Under the pieces are notes generated by a model. The model was not told the DNA's origin, ran no database searches, and worked only from the letters and a program-made list of their open reading frames with translations. The position numbers were made by a program, and so were the translations under genes. A stretch of DNA of 64,000 bases from Paenibacillaceae bacterium (GTDB taxonomy: Bacteria; Bacillota; Bacilli; Paenibacillales; Paenibacillaceae): the NCBI GenBank assembly GCA_900766135.1, contig CAAFUF010000017.1, positions 1 through 64,000 on the forward strand. Direction: 5' to 3'. Positions 59,812-64,000 of this stretch are shown here, piece by piece. Every line of letters starts with the position of its first letter. Positions within the stretch are counted from its first letter, which is position 1.

Positions 59812-59866
59812 CCCTCCCTTACGGTAAGGGAGGGTTTGGGAGGGTTGAGTCCAGGTTTGGGAGGGG
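59812..59866 (+). repeat. Perfect hairpin overlapping a G-quadruplex motif, upstream of recA
   Basis: CCCTCCCTTA - CGG - TAAGGGAGGG (59812-59834), a 10-bp stem. Its 3' arm supplies the first two G-runs of GGGAGGGTTTGGGAGGG (59828-59844), a canonical G4 motif with loops 1-3-1; another GGGAGGGG run follows at 59859-59866. Hairpin and G4 cannot form together. Confidence 0.75.
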
Positions 59867-59879
59867 TGAGAATAAATTA

Positions 59880-59893
59880 CGAATGTATGTTCG
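59880..59893 (+). promoter_or_regulatory. LexA (SOS) box of recA
   Basis: CGAATGTATGTTCG, 13 of 14 bases in agreement with the Gram-positive consensus CGAACRNRYGTTCG. Nine bases upstream of the -35. Confidence 0.85.
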
Positions 59894-59902
59894 AAAAAAC
59901 GC

Positions 59903-59931
59903 TTGGCAAACATTCCAAAACAAGGTACAAT
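59903..59931 (+). promoter_or_regulatory. SigA promoter of recA
   Basis: TTGGCA (59903-59908), 17-bp spacer, TACAAT (59926-59931); leader about 80 nt. Confidence 0.8.
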
Positions 59932-60017
59932 GATATACGTGAAGAGTTACGAATGGCTATGAATAATTATGAATTTATGTACCCATGATTTATATCTAAT
60001 TTAAGGATGTGAGCTGA

Positions 60018-61079
60018 TTGTCAGATCGTAAAGCAGCGCTGGAGATGGCGCTTCGCCAAATAGAAAAGCAATTCGGTAAAGGTTCGATCATGAAGCTGGG
60101 AGAGTCGACGCATATGCAGGTGGAGATCGTTCCGAGCGGATCGATCGCCCTGGATATCGCCCTTGGTACGGGCGGCCTTCCTCGCGGACGGATCATCGAA
60201 GTTTACGGACCGGAATCCTCCGGTAAAACGACGGTAGCGTTGCACGCGATTGCCGAGGTTCAGAAGATCGGCGGACAAGCTGCCTTCATCGACGCCGAGC
60301 ATGCGCTGGACCCGTCTTACGCCAGCAAGCTGGGCGTGAATATCGACGAACTCCTGCTGTCCCAGCCGGATACAGGGGAACAAGCGTTGGAAATCGCCGA
60401 AGCGCTCGTACGCAGCGGCGCGGTGGATATCATCGTCATCGACTCCGTAGCGGCACTGGTGCCTAAAGCGGAGATCGAAGGCGAAATGGGGGACTCGCAC
60501 GTCGGCTTGCAGGCCCGCCTGATGTCGCAGGCCCTGCGGAAGCTGTCGGGGGCGATCAGCAAGTCGAAGACGATCGCGATCTTCATCAACCAGCTGCGTG
60601 AGAAAGTCGGCGTGATGTTCGGTAACCCGGAGACGACGCCAGGCGGACGCGCGCTGAAATTCTATTCCACAGTTCGTTTGGATGTACGCCGCATTGAAAC
60701 GATCAAGATGGGCAACGACATGGTGGGGAACCGGACGCGGATCAAGGTCGTGAAGAATAAGGTGGCGCCTCCTTTCAAACAAGCGGAAATCGACATCATG
60801 TACGGTGAAGGCATTTCCAAAGAAGGCAGCATCATCGACATCGGGACGGAGCTGGACATCGTGGACAAGAGCGGTGCCTGGTATTCGTATTCCGGCGAAC
60901 GCCTTGGACAAGGCCGTGAGAACGCGAAGCAGTTCTTGAAGGAGCATCCGGAGATCTCGAATACGATTGAGCAGAGAATCCGCGAAGCCAGCAATCTGAC
61001 GACGTCGGTAGCCCCGGCTTCCGCCAACGAACTGGAAGCGGAGCTTGAGGAAGAACAAGCGCTGTTCGGAGATGAATAA
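60018..61079 (+). CDS. recA: Recombinase RecA
   Basis: Strand-exchange ATPase and LexA co-protease. 353 aa, TTG start after TTAAGGATGTGAG. Walker A GPESSGKT (about residue 64), Walker B with IIVIDSVAAL, loop L1/L2 region FINQLREKVGVMFGNPETT, and an acidic C-terminal tail. The LexA box directly upstream shows SOS control. Terminator at 61101, then recX. Confidence 0.99.
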   Translation: MSDRKAALEMALRQIEKQFGKGSIMKLGESTHMQVEIVPSGSIALDIALGTGGLPRGRIIEVYGPESSGKTTVALHAIAEVQKIGGQAAFIDAEHALDPSYASKLGVNIDELLLSQPDTGEQALEIAEALVRSGAVDIIVIDSVAALVPKAEIEGEMGDSHVGLQARLMSQALRKLSGAISKSKTIAIFINQLREKVGVMFGNPETTPGGRALKFYSTVRLDVRRIETIKMGNDMVGNRTRIKVVKNKVAPPFKQAEIDIMYGEGISKEGSIIDIGTELDIVDKSGAWYSYSGERLGQGRENAKQFLKEHPEISNTIEQRIREASNLTTSVAPASANELEAELEEEQALFGDE

Positions 61080-61100
61080 GCTCGTTAAGCCGTAACTATC

Positions 61101-61144
61101 AAGCGCTCTGACCGCCGGCAATCTGCCGCGTCAGGGCGCTTTTG
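61101..61144 (+). terminator. Terminator between recA and recX
   Basis: AAGCGCTCTGAC / GTCAGGGCGCTTTT, one wobble, T-run short; probably partial, as recX has no own promoter that I can see. Confidence 0.8.
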
Positions 61145-61195
61145 CGGTATTAGGGGAATCGATCGGAATCTTAGGCAGAAGCGGAGGGATATGAT

Positions 61196-62050
61196 GTGAG
61201 CAGTTGGGGATCATCGCGGGGGAAGGCCGCGGGAAAAGGAGCCGGATCTACCTCCGGCGAGCGTAGAGAGGACGAAATCGTGGATATCTCCGACGAGTCG
61301 TTCTGGGAGCCGCGTCCGCGAAAGGCCATCCGGGATCAAGAGGGGGCGGAACCGGAAGAAGACACCGGTTTGGATGCTTTTCCGGAGGATACCGAGCTGG
61401 CGATTACGTCCGTACTGATGCTGAAGCGACCGAAGCATCGTTATCGGATCTCATTTGGCGCGTATGCGCTGGAGGTTCATGAGGACGTGATGATCAAGTA
61501 CCGCATGATAAAAGGTGCGGTATTCACTAAGGTGGAGCTGGAGGAAATCGTAGCGGCAGACGAGCGCCAGCAGGGATATGCCGATGCGTTGAAATATTTA
61601 AGCTTGAAACCGCGAACGACCTATGAAATCGCGCAACGTTTGGGAGAAAAAGGCTGGGGCGAGGAGACGATCCAGGACGTTCTTGCCCGTTTGCAGTCGG
61701 AAGGATATGTTGATGACGCCGCATACGCCCAGGAATGGGCTTCTCAACGCGTTAAGCTGCGCGGAAAGGGAAAGCTGTGGGTCAAGCATGAACTGCGCCA
61801 GAAAGGCGTGTCCAAGTCGCATATCGAGGAGGCGCTCGGCGAAGTCAGTGAAGATGACGAGTTTGAGAGCGCCCTTCAGCTAGGGTTAAAGAAGTGGCAG
61901 GGAACCACGGGAGAACCGCTTGACCGAAAACGCAAAACCGGCGCTTTCCTGCAGCGCCGCGGCTTTAGCGGGAGCGTCGTATCCCGGGTCATGCGGGAAC
62001 TTGGCAACCGGGAACAGATGCATGGAATGGACGATTGGGACGAAGAATAG
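61196..62050 (+). CDS. recX: Regulatory protein RecX
   Basis: Inhibits/modulates RecA filaments. 284 aa, GTG start after GCGGAGGGATAT. The RecX three-helix repeats lie at about 125-275 (YADALKYLSLKPRTTYEIAQ, YVDDAAYAQEWASQRVK, RQKGVSKSHIEEAL). The first ~70 residues are a Gly/Ser/Arg and acidic extension outside the family core. Paired with recA, as usual. Confidence 0.93.
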   Translation: MSSWGSSRGKAAGKGAGSTSGERREDEIVDISDESFWEPRPRKAIRDQEGAEPEEDTGLDAFPEDTELAITSVLMLKRPKHRYRISFGAYALEVHEDVMIKYRMIKGAVFTKVELEEIVAADERQQGYADALKYLSLKPRTTYEIAQRLGEKGWGEETIQDVLARLQSEGYVDDAAYAQEWASQRVKLRGKGKLWVKHELRQKGVSKSHIEEALGEVSEDDEFESALQLGLKKWQGTTGEPLDRKRKTGAFLQRRGFSGSVVSRVMRELGNREQMHGMDDWDEE

Positions 62051-62079
62051 AAGGACGGGAGGGAACTCCTGTCATTTGC

Positions 62080-62109
62080 TTGACAATATCTTTTGTCAAA
62101 TAATAAAAT
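62080..62109 (+). promoter_or_regulatory. SigA promoter of rny with an internal dyad
   Basis: TTGACA (62080-62085), 18-bp spacer, TAAAAT (62104-62109). The -35 is the left half of TTGACAA-TATCTT-TTGTCAA (62080-62099), a perfect 7-bp dyad that lies inside the promoter and may be an operator. Confidence 0.65.
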
Positions 62110-62370
62110 GAACTTGAATCCATATCATCAGAGGCCCTTTTTTTCCTTCCAAAATTATGGGTCTGAGGGTAGGATTTATGTTCTCCAATCATGAAGGCAA
62201 AGTGCCTCCGCTTGTGATGGCGGAAGGGTCATGCATTGCAGCATGAACTGCTGAACTGAATGGGCAAGTCATGAATTTTTTGTATGAATGATGAACCTAG
62301 AAACGAAAAGTAACTACAACTGCAAACATCCCAAGGAATGCCTTGGAGGAAACAACGGGGAGGTGAACAG
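62110..62370 (+). other. Leader region of rny
   Basis: About 250 nt of probable 5' leader. It contains a CCGC / GCGG pair and a perfect TCATGC-ATTGCA-GCATGA hairpin (62229-62246), and the rny ribosome binding site GGGGAGGTG at its end. I recognise no known riboswitch. Confidence 0.5.
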
Positions 62371-63912
62371 ATGCCATCAGTAGTCTGGATCGTTCTCGTT
62401 GCAGCCGCTTTATTCTTTGGGTTCGTGATCGGGTATTTTATTCGCAAGTCTCTTGCCGAAGCTAAAATTTCCAGTGCAGAGCACGCGGCCAGCCAAATCT
62501 TGGAGAATGCCAAGAAGGACGCGGAAGCACTGAAAAAGGAAACGGTTCTGGAAGCCAAGGACGAAGTCCACAAGCTTAGAGCCGAAGCTGATAAAGACAT
62601 TCGTGAACGTCGGAATGAAATACAACGACAAGAAAGACGATTGTTGCAAAAAGAAGAGTCGCTGGATAAAAAATTAGAATCGCTTGAACGTAAAGAAGAG
62701 CAAGTGGTCAGCAAAGAGAAACGGATCGAAGAAACACAACAGCAAATCGATTTGATCTACAAGAGTCAAGTTCAGGAATTGGAGCGGATTTCCAACCTTA
62801 CGATGGAAGATGCCCGTTCGATCATTTTGAACAACGTGGAGCAGGAAGTACGCCATGAAACCGCGCAGATGATTAAAGACATTGAACAGCAAGCGAAGGA
62901 AGAAGCGGATAAGAAATCCCGCGAGATCATTACGCTGGCGATTCAACGTTGCGCTGCCGATCATGTGGCGGAGACGACGGTTTCCGTCGTAACGCTGCCG
63001 AACGAAGAGATGAAGGGGCGGATCATCGGCCGGGAAGGCCGGAATATCCGAGCGCTCGAAACCCTGACCGGGATCGATCTCATTATCGACGATACGCCGG
63101 AAGCGGTCATCTTGTCGGGCTTTGATCCGATTCGCCGCGAAATTGCCCGGACCGCCCTGGAGAAATTAGTGGCGGACGGACGGATTCACCCGGCCCGGAT
63201 CGAAGAAATGGTCGAGAAATCCCGCCGGGAAGTGGACGAACGCATTCGCGAATACGGCGAACAAGCCACGTTCGAAGTGGGCGTGCATGCGTTGCATCCG
63301 GATTTGATCAAGATTTTGGGACGTCTCAAGTTCCGGACAAGCTACGGTCAAAACGTATTAAAGCACTCGATGGAAGTCGCATATCTGGCCGGATTGATGG
63401 CCGGGGAGCTAGGCGAAGACATCGCTCTTGCCAAACGGGCAGGCTTGCTGCACGATATCGGTAAAGCGCTTGATCATGAAGTGGAAGGGTCTCATGTCGA
63501 AATCGGCGTGGAGTTGGCGAAGAAGTACAAAGAACATCCGGTGGTTATTAACAGCATTGCCTCTCACCACGGCGATTGCGAAGCCACCTCTGTCATTGCC
63601 ATGCTGGTTGGCGCAGCCGATGCTTTGTCGGCGGCAAGACCGGGCGCGCGTCGGGAAACGCTCGAAACCTACATTCGTCGGTTGGAGAAACTCGAGGAAA
63701 TTTCCGAGTCGTTCGAAGGCGTCGAGAAATCGTTTGCCATTCAGGCGGGCCGCGAGGTGCGCGTGATGGTGCAGCCGGACAAAATCGACGACGCGGAAGC
63801 ATTCCGCTTGGCGCGTGACATTACCAAGACGATTGAAAGTGAACTGGATTATCCGGGTCATATCAAAGTTACCGTCATCCGCGAAACGCGGGCGGTTGAA
63901 TACGCCAAGTAA
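62371..63912 (+). CDS. rny: Ribonuclease Y
   Basis: Membrane-bound endoribonuclease that starts mRNA decay. 513 aa from ATG 62371 (GGGGAGGTGAACAG). N-terminal anchor helix (about 3-23), long coiled coil (about 25-200), KH domain (about 205-270, KGRIIGREGRNIRALE) and HD domain with LLHDIGKALDHE (about 357) and SHHGD. Followed by a terminator. Confidence 0.98.
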   Translation: MPSVVWIVLVAAALFFGFVIGYFIRKSLAEAKISSAEHAASQILENAKKDAEALKKETVLEAKDEVHKLRAEADKDIRERRNEIQRQERRLLQKEESLDKKLESLERKEEQVVSKEKRIEETQQQIDLIYKSQVQELERISNLTMEDARSIILNNVEQEVRHETAQMIKDIEQQAKEEADKKSREIITLAIQRCAADHVAETTVSVVTLPNEEMKGRIIGREGRNIRALETLTGIDLIIDDTPEAVILSGFDPIRREIARTALEKLVADGRIHPARIEEMVEKSRREVDERIREYGEQATFEVGVHALHPDLIKILGRLKFRTSYGQNVLKHSMEVAYLAGLMAGELGEDIALAKRAGLLHDIGKALDHEVEGSHVEIGVELAKKYKEHPVVINSIASHHGDCEATSVIAMLVGAADALSAARPGARRETLETYIRRLEKLEEISESFEGVEKSFAIQAGREVRVMVQPDKIDDAEAFRLARDITKTIESELDYPGHIKVTVIRETRAVEYAK

Positions 63913-63923
63913 AGGTTATGCTG

Positions 63924-63951
63924 AAAAGTGGCCCCTCGCGGGCCGCTTTTT
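63924..63951 (+). terminator. Terminator after rny
   Basis: AAAAGTGGCCC - CTCGC - GGGCCGCTTTTT. GAGGAGGG near 63990 may be the ribosome binding site of a next gene outside the window. Confidence 0.85.
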
Positions 63952-64000
63952 CATTGCCTGCAAGACCCTAAGCTTTGGGTCATTGGTCAGAGGAGGGAAC

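Noticed and set aside
59331..59933. 200-codon + strand frame and several 80-125-codon minus-strand frames in the repeat block
   Set aside because: They read through the ~180-bp tandem repeat, have no ribosome binding site, show biased low-complexity products and exist on both strands at once.

Overview
The window (about 55% GC, nearly every gene on the + strand) looks like the chromosome of an endospore-forming, flagellated Firmicute, most probably Paenibacillaceae (Paenibacillus or a close relative). The evidence is the B. subtilis-like order of the fla/che to rny segment, AGGAGG-type ribosome binding sites with many TTG and GTG starts, sporulation genes (dpaA, dpaB, sleB, spoIIIE) with candidate SigE/SigK/SigG promoters, PolC, an archaeal-type ProRS and Paenibacillus-like dispersed repeats. 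No tRNA, rRNA, prophage, transposase or CRISPR array is visible.

Layout. 1-9040: end of the motility/chemotaxis operon (cheB, truncated by the window edge, then cheA, cheW, cheC, cheD, a small membrane protein, sigD, a FapA/DUF342 protein and three small lineage-type proteins). 9068-13813: rpsB, tsf, pyrH, frr, uppS, cdsA (translation, UMP kinase, undecaprenyl-PP and CDP-diacylglycerol synthesis). 13814-22956: dxr (between inverted copies of a dispersed repeat), rseP, proS, polC. 23062-34199: the rimP-nusA-rnpM-ylxQ-infB-rbfA-nrnA-truB-ribF translation/RNA operon, then rpsO and pnp. 34311-41693: ylxY, M16 peptidase, dut, dipicolinate synthase dpaAB, a decayed remnant of asd, dapG and dapA. 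41818-47861: RNase J, tepA, ylzJ-like, spoIIIE. 47921-58759: sleB, an M16-like pair, SDR, DUF3243, ymfK, rodZ, yajQ, rimO, pgsA, cinA. 58760-60017: a 1.26-kb repeat-rich gap. 59880-63912: LexA-controlled recA, recX, rny.

The genes fit known logic: chemotaxis signalling, ribosome assembly and RNA decay, isoprenoid/phospholipid/cell-envelope supply, DAP to dipicolinate flow for spores, and recombination. I see no unknown multi-gene system. The most unusual items are non-coding or broken: (1) the repeat block before recA, with a ~180-bp tandem repeat, a 10-bp hairpin sharing G-tracts with a perfect G-quadruplex motif, a promoter placed directly on a terminator, and a long imperfect inverted repeat; (2) an asd 3' remnant inside the DAP/dipicolinate cluster; (3) the inverted repeat pair around dxr; (4) a dyad inside the rny promoter. 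Starts quoted below were chosen from Shine-Dalgarno spacing and family N-termini.
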